DNA from: Sphingopyxis sp. GW247-27LB
Lineage (GTDB): Bacteria > Pseudomonadota > Alphaproteobacteria > Sphingomonadales > Sphingomonadaceae
DNA: 64,000 nt
NCBI RefSeq assembly: GCF_002277025.1
Contig: NZ_NIWD01000011.1
Span: forward strand, 116,358 to 180,357
Direction of reading: 5' to 3'
The notes beneath the pieces were generated by a model. It was not told the origin of the DNA. It ran no database searches and saw nothing but the letters and a program-made list of their open reading frames with translations. Each line of letters opens with the position of its first letter. Within the stretch, counting starts at the first letter, position 1. Shown here one piece after another: positions 18,743 to 27,699 of this stretch. A program made the translations under genes and the position numbers.

Positions 18743-20560
18743 ATGTCAATACGCCGCCTGCCGGAAAAGCTCGTAAATCGGATCGCAGCCGGTGAAGTGG
18801 TCGAAAGACCCGCCGCCGCGCTCAAGGAACTGGTTGAAAATGCCATAGATGCCGGAGCGACTCGGATTTCCGTGCGAATCGCCGAAGGGGGAATCGCGCG
18901 GCTCGAGGTCGAGGACGATGGCTGCGGCATGACCCCGCCCGAGATGGCGCTGGCACTCGAACGCCATGCGACGTCGAAGCTGCCCGACGAGGCGATCGAG
19001 GCGGTGACGACGCTGGGTTTCCGCGGCGAGGCGCTGCCCTCGATCGCCAGCGTCGCGCGGCTGACGCTCGACAGCCGGGTGGCTGGCGGCGACGGCTGGC
19101 GGCGCGTCGTCGACAATGGCGCGCTCGCGGGCGAGGGGCCCGCCGCGCTTGCGAAGGGCACGCGAGTCCTCGTCGAGGATCTGTTCGCGCGCGTGCCGGC
19201 GCGGCGCAAGTTCCTGCGCAGCGGCCGCAGTGAATATGCCGCCTGCCTCGACGTCGTGCGGCGGCTCGCGATGGCGCGGCCCGATATCGGCTTCACGCTT
19301 GAACATGATGGGCGCCGCGTTATCGACCTGCAGGGCGGGCAGGACCGGCTCGCGCGCGTCGCCGCGCTGACCAGCCGCGATCTCGCTGCAAACAGCATCG
19401 GCGTCGATCTCGACCGCGGCGAGGTGCATCTGGGCGGCGTGATCAGCCTGCCGACCTACAATCGCGGCATCGCCGACCATCAATATCTGTTCGTCAACGG
19501 GCGTCCGGTGAAGGACCGGCTGCTCGTCGGCGCACTGCGCGGCGCTTATGCCGACCTCCTCGCGCGCGACCGGCATCCGGTCGTTGCGCTCTTCCTCGAC
19601 GTGCCGACGAGCGAGGTCGACGTGAACGTCCATCCGGCGAAGACCGAAGTGCGCTTCCGCGACCCGCAGCTTGTCCGGGGGATGATCGTCGGCGGGCTCC
19701 GCCGCGCGCTCGACGAGCATGGTTTTCGCAGCGTCCAGCGCCCGGCCGAGGCCGCGCTCGCGGCATGGCGGCAGGAACCGGTGACCCCAGCCCCGACGAC
19801 CGGATCCCTGTTCGGTCACGCCGCGCACGAGGCGCCCGCTGCGCATCTGTTCGGCGCCGAGACCGCGCCCGTGCCCGATGCGGCTACCGTGCGCGTCTAC
19901 GACCGCATGACGCCGTTCGCGCCCGCACCGCTTGCAGGCCGCGCCGAGGTCGCCGAAGCGCCGCCGCCGCAGGCCGAAGACCATCCGCTCGGCATCGCGC
20001 GTGGGCAGATCGCGAAAACCTATATCGTCGCGGAGGCCGAGGACGGCCTCGTCATCGTCGACCAGCATGCCGCGCACGAGCGGCTGGTGCTCGAAACACT
20101 GAAGCGCGGCATGAGCGGGCAGGCGGTGCCGTCGCAAGGGTTGCTGCTCCCGGAAATCGTCGAACTCGACGAACCGGCATGCGACCGGCTCGAAGCCGCG
20201 GCCGCCCAACTCGTGGCGCTCGGCGTCGAGATCGAACGCTTCGGTCCCGCCGCGGTGATGGTGCGTGCAACGCCCGCGATGCTCGGCCCGATCGACTGCC
20301 ACAAGCTGATCACCGACATCGCCGACGACCTCGCGGGCTACGACGCCGCGCTGGGCCTCAACGAGCGGCTCGAACTGGTCGCCGCGACGATGGCGTGCCA
20401 CGGCTCGGTTCGTGCCGGGCGGACGTTGAACGTCACTGAAATGAACGCACTGCTCCGCCTGATGGAGGTCACGCCGCATTCGGGCCAGTGCAACCATGGG
20501 CGGCCGACCTGGGTGAAGCTGGCGATGGACGATGTCGAGAGGTTGTTTGGCAGGAAGTGA
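18743..20560 (+). CDS. mutL: DNA mismatch repair protein MutL (endonuclease-type)
   Basis: The 605-residue protein couples MutS mismatch recognition to strand removal. The N-terminal GHKL ATPase shows NRIAAGEVVERP, ELVENAIDAGATRI, DDGCGM and LGFRGEALPSI. A Pro/Ala-rich linker covers about residues 330-400. The C-terminal domain keeps the nicking-endonuclease motif DQHAX2EX4E (starting at D440), plus ACHGS and CNHGRPT, which complete the metal site. This fits a MutH-less organism. AGGAGAG precedes the ATG. The gene is divergent from mreB; it is followed by palindromic repeats and the convergent kinase gene. Confidence 0.97.
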   Translation: MSIRRLPEKLVNRIAAGEVVERPAAALKELVENAIDAGATRISVRIAEGGIARLEVEDDGCGMTPPEMALALERHATSKLPDEAIEAVTTLGFRGEALPSIASVARLTLDSRVAGGDGWRRVVDNGALAGEGPAALAKGTRVLVEDLFARVPARRKFLRSGRSEYAACLDVVRRLAMARPDIGFTLEHDGRRVIDLQGGQDRLARVAALTSRDLAANSIGVDLDRGEVHLGGVISLPTYNRGIADHQYLFVNGRPVKDRLLVGALRGAYADLLARDRHPVVALFLDVPTSEVDVNVHPAKTEVRFRDPQLVRGMIVGGLRRALDEHGFRSVQRPAEAALAAWRQEPVTPAPTTGSLFGHAAHEAPAAHLFGAETAPVPDAATVRVYDRMTPFAPAPLAGRAEVAEAPPPQAEDHPLGIARGQIAKTYIVAEAEDGLVIVDQHAAHERLVLETLKRGMSGQAVPSQGLLLPEIVELDEPACDRLEAAAAQLVALGVEIERFGPAAVMVRATPAMLGPIDCHKLITDIADDLAGYDAALGLNERLELVAATMACHGSVRAGRTLNVTEMNALLRLMEVTPHSGQCNHGRPTWVKLAMDDVERLFGRK

Positions 20561-20592
20561 CTGGCTTCTATTGACCGGTATCGGCCAATCAA

Positions 20593-20730
20593 ATCCTCCC
20601 CGCTTTGCGGGGAGGGGGACCGCCGAAGGCGGTGGAGGGGGCGGGCGGCCTGAAACGGCGTCGCGTAAGGACGCGAACCCCCTCCATCAGCCCCTGCGGG
20701 GCTGCCACCTCCCCACAAGTGGGGAGGATC
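20593..20730. repeat. Large palindromic repeat, copy 1 (TCCTCCCC...GGGGAGGAT family)
   Basis: A nested inverted repeat of about 138 bases. The outer arms are ATCCTCCCC and GGGGAGGAT. Inside are a CCTCCCCGC/GCGGGGAGG hairpin, the blocks GGACCGCCGAAGGCGGTGG and AGCCCCTGCGGGGCT, and a final CCTCCCCAC/GTGGGGAGG hairpin. The same architecture recurs at 44624-44765. It fills the convergent mutL/kinase junction. No coding potential is apparent. Confidence 0.85.
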
Positions 20731-20734
20731 TGAA

Positions 20735-20762
20735 CGTCCGCTCCCCACCCAAAAAAGCGGAC
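20735..20762. repeat. Short GTCCGCT hairpin element, copy 1
   Basis: GTCCGCT at 20736-20742 pairs with AGCGGAC at 20756-20762 around CCCCACCCAAAAA. Related copies lie at 48120-48146 (inverted) and 54075-54098. All three lie just after the stop of a minus-strand gene in a convergent junction. Confidence 0.7.
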
Positions 20763-20772
20763 ACCCCCAGGC

Positions 20773-22020
20773 CTATCCATTCGCCAGCGGAAAGCTCACC
20801 GACACTCGCGTTCCCCGTCCGGCCTCGCTTGCGATGTCGAGCTGCCCCTGGTGGCGCTCGCTGATATGCTTGACGATCGCGAGCCCGAGCCCGGTCCCTC
20901 CGACCGAGCGGCTGCGCGCTTCGTCGACGCGGTAGAAGCGCTCGGTCAGGCGCGGCAGGTGGTCCGGCGCGATGCCGTCGCCCTGATCGCCGACACTCAG
21001 GCGCACGCGCCCGCCCTCGCGTGCCAGGTCGACGGTGACCGGCGTTCCCGCGCGGCCGTATTTCATCGCGTTCGAGATGATGTTGTGCGCGAGCTGCCCG
21101 AGCTGCGCCGCGTCGCCCAGCATCGGCTGCGGCTCGCTGCCCAGATTGGCCTCGATATCCTTGGCGCGCGCCTCCTCGCTGTCGCGCAATTGCGCGACGG
21201 TATTGTTCACGATCGCCGCGAGATTGACCGGGGTCGTCGGACGGCGGAAGCGGTCGGCCTCGACGCGCGAGATCGACAGGAGGTCGATGACGAGCTGCTG
21301 CATCCGCCGCGCCTCGCGGTCGATGATCGACAGGAAGCGGTGACGCATACCGGCATCCGCATCGCCGTTCATGTCCTGCAGCGTCTCGACATAGCCGAGG
21401 ATCGCGGCGAGCGGTGTGCGCAGTTCGTGACTGGCGTTGGCCACGAAGTCCGACCGCATCCGGTCCGCGGCGTCGATCGCCGAGCGGTCGGAGAGGATGA
21501 TGATGCGATCGCCGCCCGACAGCGCCGCCATCCGCATCGTCCAGCGCTGGCCTGGGCGCGGAAAGTCGACGAGACTGATCTCCTGCGGCGTGTCGGCGTC
21601 CGCTGCCTTTGCGAGCCATTCGGTCGCCGCGGGGTGGCGGATCGCGGTGCGGATGTCGGCGCCGACGATATGGCGGCCGAGCAGCCGAATCGCGGCGTCG
21701 TTCGCGACCGTCACGATATTGTCGGTGGTGCCGAGCAGCGGATCGGCCTCCTGATCGGCGCGGCGCGCGAAATCGGGGTGGCGGAGCAGCGAGGGGAGCG
21801 GGGCGGGCGGCGGCGCGGCGGTTTCGGCGCGGGCTTCGATCACGGGGGCCGGCGCGGCGGCGTGGACGATCGCGGTGGCGGCGAAGCCGGCCAGGGCGAG
21901 AATGGCGATCGTCGACGCGTCGCCCCCCGCCAGCGCGGCAAGGATCGCTGCAATGGCAATCAGCGTCAGCGCGATGACCAGGCTGGACAGGCGGTCGAAC
22001 ATCGCGTCTGCGCCTCGCAT
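20773..22020 (-). CDS. PhoR-type sensor histidine kinase (orphan)
   Basis: The 415-residue protein has a hydrophobic N-terminus with two closely spaced membrane segments (about 12-32 and 37-55), a PAS-like domain at about 85-190 (TDNIVTVANDAAIRLLG...IIILSDRSAIDAADRMRSD), and a HisKA domain with the phospho-accepting His in VANASHELRTPLAAILGYVE. The ATPase domain shows the N box (HNIISNAMKYG), G1 (VGDQGDGI), F box (FYRVDEARSR) and G2 (GGTGLGLAIVKH). The F-box and H-box sequences are closest to PhoR of the phosphate regulon. No response regulator or pst gene is adjacent, so it is an orphan here. A start at the internal ATG (22002) is equally plausible; neither has a good ribosome-binding site. 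Confidence 0.88.
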   Translation of the reverse strand: MRGADAMFDRLSSLVIALTLIAIAAILAALAGGDASTIAILALAGFAATAIVHAAAPAPVIEARAETAAPPPAPLPSLLRHPDFARRADQEADPLLGTTDNIVTVANDAAIRLLGRHIVGADIRTAIRHPAATEWLAKAADADTPQEISLVDFPRPGQRWTMRMAALSGGDRIIILSDRSAIDAADRMRSDFVANASHELRTPLAAILGYVETLQDMNGDADAGMRHRFLSIIDREARRMQQLVIDLLSISRVEADRFRRPTTPVNLAAIVNNTVAQLRDSEEARAKDIEANLGSEPQPMLGDAAQLGQLAHNIISNAMKYGRAGTPVTVDLAREGGRVRLSVGDQGDGIAPDHLPRLTERFYRVDEARSRSVGGTGLGLAIVKHISERHQGQLDIASEAGRGTRVSVSFPLANG

Positions 22021-22154
22021 GAGCGACGCGCCCGCGCAAGCCCATTAGCACGGCTTAAACCCCTGAGGTGCGATTGTCCCAAAGCGGGATGACGGCGCGC
22101 GGCCCCGCGGCTTTTGCTTTTCGCGCGCAGGGCAGATGGGCTATGCGCGGTTCC

Positions 22155-22568
22155 ATGGAAAAGAGCGAAACTCCGGTCGAGGACCTCGGCAGCACGGACG
22201 AGCCGGTTCCGTCGCGTCGCAGGATGCTCGCGCTCGGCGCCGTCGGCGTATCGGCGGCGCTGACGATCCGCCCCGCGTTCGCGCAGACCGCCGTGTCGGT
22301 GATGAACTGCCAGATTCCGGTGCCCGACGTCGCGGGGGCGGGGCAGTATATCGATGGCAATGGCCAGCTCGTTCCGGCGGGAACCAAGGGGGCCTTTCCC
22401 GGCTCGCCGCGGCCGTTCACCGGCGAAGAGGTCAAGCGCGCGTTCCGCGGTCAGACGCTGCCCGGCACCAGCTATGACCAGTCGCAGGCCTATCTTCAAT
22501 ATATCCGGCGCTTGCAGGCGGGGCAGAGCGGCTTTACCTGTTTCGCATCGATCCAGATGCCTCGCTGA
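22155..22568 (+). CDS. Small secreted protein with a Tat-type signal, function unknown
   Basis: The 137-residue product starts with a polar head followed by SRRRMLALGAVGVSAALTI and a cleavage site after AFA. The arginine run before the hydrophobic segment is Tat-like (SRRRML, near the SRRxFLK consensus). The mature part has two cysteines (MNCQIPVPD and GFTCFASIQMPR at the end), which could form one disulphide, and a Gly/Pro-rich middle (GTKGAFPGSPRPFTG). I know no family. The start at 22155 is chosen over ATG 22143 and earlier codons only for its closeness to the signal. The next gene lies 61 bases on, so co-transcription with the FAH-family hydrolase is possible. If Tat-exported, it would depend on the tatABC genes at 40.7-42.2 kb. 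Confidence 0.65.
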   Translation: MEKSETPVEDLGSTDEPVPSRRRMLALGAVGVSAALTIRPAFAQTAVSVMNCQIPVPDVAGAGQYIDGNGQLVPAGTKGAFPGSPRPFTGEEVKRAFRGQTLPGTSYDQSQAYLQYIRRLQAGQSGFTCFASIQMPR

Positions 22569-22628
22569 TCATCGCCGTCCTTGCCGGCGATGGCGGCTTT
22601 TCCCCGCATCGCAGACAAAGGATGTTGC

Positions 22629-23630
22629 GTGAAACTAGCTTCGCTCAAGGCCGGCCGTGACGGTCGGCTCGTCGTTGTTTCGGATGATCTCGCCTGGTAC
22701 GCCGACGCGGCTTCGGTGGCCCCGACGATGCAGGCAGCGCTCGACAATTGGGCCGAAGCGGGACCGCGCCTCATCGCGCTGGCGGAGGATCTGAACCACG
22801 ACGCGATTCCCAAGGAGCGCTTTCACGAGCGCGACGCGGCGTCGCCGCTGCCGCGCGCCTATCAATGGGCCGACGGCAGTGCCTATGTGAACCATGTCGC
22901 GCTGGTGCGGCAGGCGCGCGGTGCCGAAATGCCCGATAGCTTCTGGCACGATCCGCTGATGTATCAGGGGGGTAGCGACGCCTTCCTCGCCCCGCGCGAC
23001 CCGATTCCGCTCGGCGATCCGGCGTGGGGCTGCGATATGGAGGCCGAGGTCGTGGTGGTGACAGACGATGTCCCCGCGGGCATCGACCCGGTCGCGGCCC
23101 GCGACAAGATATTGCTCGTCGGGCTCACCAACGATGTGTCGCTGCGCGGTCTGATCCCGGCTGAACTCGCCAAGGGTTTCGGCTTCTTCCAGTCGAAGCC
23201 GTCGAGCGCGATGTCGCCGGTGTTCGTGACGCCCGCGGCGCTTGGGGACCGGTGGAGGGACGGCAAGCTCCACGGGACGCTCAGTGTCGACCTCAACGGC
23301 CAGCCGCTCGGCCGCGCCGACGCGGGCGTCGATATGACCTTCGACTTCGGCCAGCTCGTCGCCCATGCCGCCAAGACGCGCAACCTTGGTGCCGGAACGA
23401 TCATCGGTTCGGGCACGGTGTCGAACCGCGATGCCGGCGGCGGCCCCGGCAAGCCGATCGCCGAGGGCGGGCTCGGCTACTGCTGCCTCGCCGAAGTGCG
23501 GACGGTGGAGACGATCCTCCAAGGCGAGCCGAAGACGCCTTTCATGCAAAAGGGCGACACGGTTCGCATCTGGATGGACGACGACCGTCATCACAGCATC
23601 TTCGGCGCGATCGAGCAGCAGGTCGCCTGA
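22629..23630 (+). CDS. Fumarylacetoacetate hydrolase family protein
   Basis: The FAH fold catalyses metal-dependent C-C hydrolysis or decarboxylation in aromatic amino acid and aromatic acid catabolism. The 333-residue protein carries an N-terminal domain and a FAH core with the metal-binding GCDMEAEVVVVTDD, GLTNDVSLRGLI, FFQSKPSSAMSPVFVTP and LGAGTIIGSGTVSN, all family hallmarks. The early MYQGGSDAFLAPRDPI is typical of the 2-component sphingomonad homologues annotated simply as FAH-family. The start is GTG at 22629, with AAGGA upstream; an earlier TTG frame has no support. True fumarylacetoacetase is longer, so its substrate is uncertain. A terminator follows and the Tad operon converges on it. 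Confidence 0.87.
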   Translation: MKLASLKAGRDGRLVVVSDDLAWYADAASVAPTMQAALDNWAEAGPRLIALAEDLNHDAIPKERFHERDAASPLPRAYQWADGSAYVNHVALVRQARGAEMPDSFWHDPLMYQGGSDAFLAPRDPIPLGDPAWGCDMEAEVVVVTDDVPAGIDPVAARDKILLVGLTNDVSLRGLIPAELAKGFGFFQSKPSSAMSPVFVTPAALGDRWRDGKLHGTLSVDLNGQPLGRADAGVDMTFDFGQLVAHAAKTRNLGAGTIIGSGTVSNRDAGGGPGKPIAEGGLGYCCLAEVRTVETILQGEPKTPFMQKGDTVRIWMDDDRHHSIFGAIEQQVA

Positions 23631-23635
23631 TACGA

Positions 23636-23664
23636 AAAGGGCGGGACGCACGGTCCCGCCCTTT
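23636..23664. terminator. Bidirectional intrinsic terminator
   Basis: Twelve perfect pairs (AAAGGGCGGGAC at 23636-23647 with GTCCCGCCCTTT at 23653-23664) around a GCACG loop, flanked by A and T runs on the outer sides. It lies 5 bases after the hydrolase stop and 25 before the tadC stop, so it should serve both convergent units. Confidence 0.9.
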
Positions 23665-23689
23665 CTGGTCCGGATTGCCTTCGGGCGCT

Positions 23690-24721
23690 CTAGGACATCG
23701 ATCCCGTCAGCGCGTCCTTGAGCGAGCAGGCCGCGGGCCCCAGGATCACGATGAACAGGCACGGCAGGATGAACAGGATCAGCGGCACCGTCATGATCGC
23801 GGGCAGCCGCGCCGCCTTTTCCTCGGCGCGCATCATGCGCTCGTTACGGAATTCGGCCGAGAGGACGCGCAGCGCGCTGGCGAGCGGGGTGCCGTATTTC
23901 TCGGTCTGGATCATGGTCGTGACGACGCCCTTTACCGAATCGAGATTGACGCGATAGGCGAGATTCTCGAACGCCTGCCGGCGCTCGGTAAGGAAGCCGA
24001 GCTCGATCGAGGTCAGCGCGAATTCCTCGCCCAGTTCGGGATAGGCGCGGCCGAGCTCCTTGGCGACGCGGCTGAAGGCTGCGTCGACGGTCAGGCCCGC
24101 CTCGGCGCAGATGACCAGAAGGTCGAGCGCATCGGGAAGCCCCTTGCGGATCGCGTCGGTGCGTTTCTGCCGCTTGTTGTCGACGAACAGGTCGGGCGCC
24201 TTGTAGCCGAGCAGCAGCGCCGCCATCGTCGCGCCCGAGCGTTTGAAGGGCGTGAGGTCGGGCCACAGGTCGACGCCGTAGATCAGGAAGGCGGCGAGGC
24301 CGCCGAGCACGATCGGCAGCACCAGCCGGCCAAAGATCACCGCGACCGCGAGATCCTTCGACCGGATGCCGGCCTGTGCGAGCTTTTGCTGCACATCCTT
24401 GATCTGCTCGTCCTGAAGGACCTGCAGCTTGCCGAGGAAGCTGCGCATCTTGTCGGCGGTCTGGTTCTTGCGAACGAGCTTGACGCGGCGCTTCGCGGTC
24501 GAGGCGGTGATGCCGGCCTTGAGCTGTTCGCGACGTTCGTTGAGCGCCTTGACGCGTTTCGCCATCGGATCGCGGACGGTGAGCGCGCCATAGACGGCGA
24601 GCAGCACGGCGAAGACGCCGATCGCTGCGAGCATGGTCGCCGCCCAGACGACGTCGACGCCCATCAGCGTCGGCCCGGCCTGGCGTCCCGAGAAGGCGGC
24701 GAGGAGAAGGTTGCTGTTCAT
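23690..24721 (-). CDS. tadC: Tad pilus inner-membrane platform protein TadC
   Basis: TadC is one of the two polytopic platform proteins on which the Flp pilus motor acts. The 343-residue protein has a membrane segment near residues 25-48, a cytoplasmic basic region, then a type II secretion F (T2SSF) domain with GLPDALDLLVICAEAGLTVDAAFSRVAKEL and a C-terminal pair of helices (PAIMTVPLILFILPCLFIVILGPA). It is the last gene of the Cpa/Tad unit, 13 bases after tadB. The terminator at 23636-23664 ends the operon. Confidence 0.94.
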   Translation of the reverse strand: MNSNLLLAAFSGRQAGPTLMGVDVVWAATMLAAIGVFAVLLAVYGALTVRDPMAKRVKALNERREQLKAGITASTAKRRVKLVRKNQTADKMRSFLGKLQVLQDEQIKDVQQKLAQAGIRSKDLAVAVIFGRLVLPIVLGGLAAFLIYGVDLWPDLTPFKRSGATMAALLLGYKAPDLFVDNKRQKRTDAIRKGLPDALDLLVICAEAGLTVDAAFSRVAKELGRAYPELGEEFALTSIELGFLTERRQAFENLAYRVNLDSVKGVVTTMIQTEKYGTPLASALRVLSAEFRNERMMRAEEKAARLPAIMTVPLILFILPCLFIVILGPAACSLKDALTGSMS

Positions 24722-24734
24722 GGCGATCCCTCCC

Positions 24735-25700
24735 TCAGATCTCGAAGCTGATCATGCGCGACATGATGAACGCGCCGATGCTCATCCACACCAAACCGCC
24801 GAGTCCGGTGATGATCAGCCGCTGTTCGTGGAAGAAGCCGGCGAGATATTCGGGGTTCATGGTCCACACGATGCCGAACACGAAAAAGGGCAGGGCACCG
24901 ACGATATAGGCCGACGCCTTGGCTTCCGACGACATCGCGCGGATCTTGAGCTTCATCTGGGCGCGCTTGCGCAGCACGTCCGACAGGTTGCCGAGCGTCT
25001 CGGCAAGGTTGCCGCCGGTTTCGCGCTGGATCGCGATGGTGATGCAGAAGAACTGGAATTCGGGCGTTCCGAGCATCTCGGCCGATTCCTGCAGCGCCGC
25101 CTCCATCGTGTTCCCGATACGGATGCGCTCGACCACCCCCTTGAACTCCTCGCCGACCGGACCCGGCAGCTCCTGGCTGACGACCTGAAAGGTTTCGGTG
25201 ACCGGCAGGCCAGATTTCAGGCCGCGAACGAGCAGATCGATCGCATCGGGAAAACGGGTATTGAAGGCCGCAACGCGCCGCTTGATCAGCCGTCCGGTCA
25301 CCAAATTGGGCAAGCCCACCGCCGCCATCACGCCGACCAGCACCGCCAGCGGGAAGGGCGCGCGAAGTACAAGCAGCGCGCCCGTCATCACGACGAACAA
25401 TGCCATCGACGCGAACATATATTGACTGACCGTCCAGCTCTTCCCCGTTCGCCGGAGGCGCAGCTCCATCTGTTCGCGGCGCGGCATCAGGTTCGAGAGG
25501 CTGTTCGCGCCTTGTCCGCCGGCCTGGATGGTCTTGCGCATCTGGGCGGCGACCACGGCTTCGGTCGAAGCGGCGTGCCGATCCTTCATCATCGCCAGAC
25601 GGCGGGTCTTGGCCTTGCCGACCGACGGCCCGCCGAACAGGAGGATCACCAGGACGAAAACCAGGAAGCAGGCTGCGATAATCAGGGTGGGCAGGGTCAT
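24735..25700 (-). CDS. tadB: Tad pilus inner-membrane platform protein TadB
   Basis: The 321-residue T2SSF-domain protein has an N-terminal membrane segment (LPTLIIAACFLVFVLVILLFG), two helices in the middle (about 105-145), the domain signature FPDAIDLLVRGLKSGLPVTETFQVVSQELPGPVGEEF and C-terminal helices around residues 260-315. With TadC it forms the platform for Flp pilus assembly. It follows cpaE by 58 bases, the place where the cpaF/tadA ATPase gene usually lies; none is present in this gap. Confidence 0.94.
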   Translation of the reverse strand: MTLPTLIIAACFLVFVLVILLFGGPSVGKAKTRRLAMMKDRHAASTEAVVAAQMRKTIQAGGQGANSLSNLMPRREQMELRLRRTGKSWTVSQYMFASMALFVVMTGALLVLRAPFPLAVLVGVMAAVGLPNLVTGRLIKRRVAAFNTRFPDAIDLLVRGLKSGLPVTETFQVVSQELPGPVGEEFKGVVERIRIGNTMEAALQESAEMLGTPEFQFFCITIAIQRETGGNLAETLGNLSDVLRKRAQMKLKIRAMSSEAKASAYIVGALPFFVFGIVWTMNPEYLAGFFHEQRLIITGLGGLVWMSIGAFIMSRMISFEI

Positions 25701-25758
25701 GGTCGGCGTATCCGATTAGCGATAGGGACAGGGGAGGCCGCGGCTTGCCGCGGCCCCG

Positions 25759-27036
25759 TTACCCCTGTTTTGCGGTCTTTTTCGTCACCAGATTGCCGAT
25801 GCCGCCGAGCTTTCCGAGCAGCGAGCCGCCCGATTTCTCGCGCGTTGCGGCCGGCGCCTCTTCGGTATCGTCGGCCCCGTCGAGGATGAATCGCATCAAC
25901 TGCGTCCATACCTGACCCGCCTTGGTGCCCTTGCAGATCTCGGCATAGGATTTGCCGAGCTTCGCGGACTGGCTCACCAGCTTGGGATCGAAGGGGATCG
26001 TCACGTCGATGTTGCGTTCGATCGACGATTCGAATTCCTTGCGGGAAAGCTCGCCGATCGCGCTCTGGAACTTGTTCGCGACCAGGATCACGCGCGCGCC
26101 CGGAACATTCTGCTTGAACCACGACAAGAGACGGATCGTGTCGCGCGCGGCCGCGAGCGTCACGTCGCTGACGAGCAGGATCGTTCCCACTTCCGACACC
26201 AGGTGCGGGAAGGGAATCAGGACCTGGCGCGGAATGTCGACGATCGTCATCTCGAATGCGTTGCGCAGTTCTTCTTCCAGCTGGAAGAAGGCCGAACCGT
26301 CGGTCATCACCGGCTGGTGGATCGGGGCTTCGGCCGACAGCAGGCTGAGCTTGTCCGACGCGCGCACCATCGCGCGTTCGATGAACAGCCCGTCGATGCG
26401 GCTCGGATTGTCGATCGCGTCGATCAACCCGCGGCCGGGCTCGAGGTCGAGCGTCAGCGCGCCGGTTCCGAAATGGATGTCGAGATCGAGCAGCGCCGTC
26501 TGGCGCCCCGCCTGTTCGCTCATCGCCCACGCGAGCGAGGTCGATACCAGCGAGGCGCCGACGCCGCCGCGCACGCCGACCACCGCCATCATGTGATGCG
26601 GCTTGTCGTCGAGCATCTCGGCATGCTTGGGCGCCGCCAGCATCGCCTGCGCCATCGTCAGCGATTCGCGAACCTGGTCGAGCGACAAGGGTTTCAGCAG
26701 ATAATCCTGAATCCCGCTCGACAGGAGGTCGCGATAGAGGCGGACGTCGTTGACCTGCCCGGCGGCGATCACCACGGTGCCCGGCTCGCAGACTTCCGCG
26801 AGGGCGTTGATGTCGTTGATCGGGTCACCCGATTCCGACATGTCGACGAACAGGATGTTCGGGCTTGCCGACACCGAAAGCGACTGGACGGCGTTGCGCA
26901 GGCCGCCTTTGTTGCATTTCTCGATCGGCCAGCCCATGTCGCCCGCTGCGACGCGGATCAGCTCCAGCGTGTCGTCGTCGCACACGAAGGCGTTGAAGGG
27001 TTCACGCAGCCCGGCTGCTTTGAAAGGCGCGTTCAC
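25759..27036 (-). CDS. cpaE: Tad pilus localisation ATPase CpaE/TadZ
   Basis: CpaE places the Flp pilus machinery at a cell pole. The 425-residue protein has an atypical receiver-like N-terminal domain (about 1-130, LFVDMSESGDP and SGIQDYLLKPLSLDQV) and a MinD/ParA-type ATPase domain with the deviant Walker A motif VRGGVGASLVSTSLAW and DLDIHFGTGALTLDLEPG as Walker A' region. A Gly/Lys-rich tail ends the protein. It starts with GTG at 27036, overlapping the TGA of cpaD, with GGAGG upstream. In most Tad loci the motor ATPase gene comes next; here tadB follows. Confidence 0.94.
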   Translation of the reverse strand: MNAPFKAAGLREPFNAFVCDDDTLELIRVAAGDMGWPIEKCNKGGLRNAVQSLSVSASPNILFVDMSESGDPINDINALAEVCEPGTVVIAAGQVNDVRLYRDLLSSGIQDYLLKPLSLDQVRESLTMAQAMLAAPKHAEMLDDKPHHMMAVVGVRGGVGASLVSTSLAWAMSEQAGRQTALLDLDIHFGTGALTLDLEPGRGLIDAIDNPSRIDGLFIERAMVRASDKLSLLSAEAPIHQPVMTDGSAFFQLEEELRNAFEMTIVDIPRQVLIPFPHLVSEVGTILLVSDVTLAAARDTIRLLSWFKQNVPGARVILVANKFQSAIGELSRKEFESSIERNIDVTIPFDPKLVSQSAKLGKSYAEICKGTKAGQVWTQLMRFILDGADDTEEAPAATREKSGGSLLGKLGGIGNLVTKKTAKQG

Positions 27037-27674
27037 TTGCCACCTCCGCTCGTCGATTCGCTACGCAGTTCGCCGGCTCCCGTCGGCGGCTTTTCGCGAT
27101 AGGTCTTGATGGCCCGGGTCGCGGTGGTCGGATCGTGGCGTTCGTTGGTCGCGCCCTTGATCAGGTCGTTGGGGTCCGAAACCATCGCGGCGAGATTGCT
27201 GTTCGTCGCGCAGCCATAGTTGGACGAAGTCGCGTTGTTGAAGTTGATCGACGATTTTCCCGACCAGTCGGGGCAACCCGGCACATGGGCCGACGCCCGC
27301 GTCACGACGATGCGCATATGGCCCGGCGGCACGGCGCCGGTGGTGACCGGCGCGTCGGTGCCGACGAACAGGCCGCGGCGCTCGACCATCGCCCGCACTG
27401 TCGCTTGCGCGACATCATTGCCATAGGCGGCGGGGTCCTCGATCGCGATGCGGTCGCCGTAACGAACCCCCATCGCGTCGAACCAGCCCTGCAGGCGGCC
27501 CTGCTCGCTGGGAGCCAGTTCACCGCCGGTCGCGGCGACGTCGAACTGGTAGATCTGATTGCGCACCACCGGCTGGTGGACCGAATCGAGGCCCGTGTTG
27601 CTGTTCGCGCCGCCCGTGCATCCGGCGAGCGAGGTCGCCAGCGCCAGAGCCGTCCAAGTTGCGATTTTCTTCAT
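27033..27674 (-). CDS. cpaD: Tad pilus lipoprotein CpaD
   Basis: The 213-residue product is a lipoprotein: MKKIATWTALALATSLAGC with lipobox LAGC. The CpaD domain shows VVTRASAHVPGCPDWSGKSSINFNNATSSNYGCATNSNLAAMV, with the paired cysteines of the family. CpaD accompanies the CpaC secretin in the outer membrane. The ATG at 27674 has AGGAGC upstream and begins the signal peptide. It lies 25 bases after cpaC, and its stop overlaps the GTG of cpaE. Confidence 0.94.
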   Translation of the reverse strand: MKKIATWTALALATSLAGCTGGANSNTGLDSVHQPVVRNQIYQFDVAATGGELAPSEQGRLQGWFDAMGVRYGDRIAIEDPAAYGNDVAQATVRAMVERRGLFVGTDAPVTTGAVPPGHMRIVVTRASAHVPGCPDWSGKSSINFNNATSSNYGCATNSNLAAMVSDPNDLIKGATNERHDPTTATRAIKTYREKPPTGAGELRSESTSGGGK

Positions 27675-27699
27675 CACTTTGCTCCTGAAAACCAGCGCG

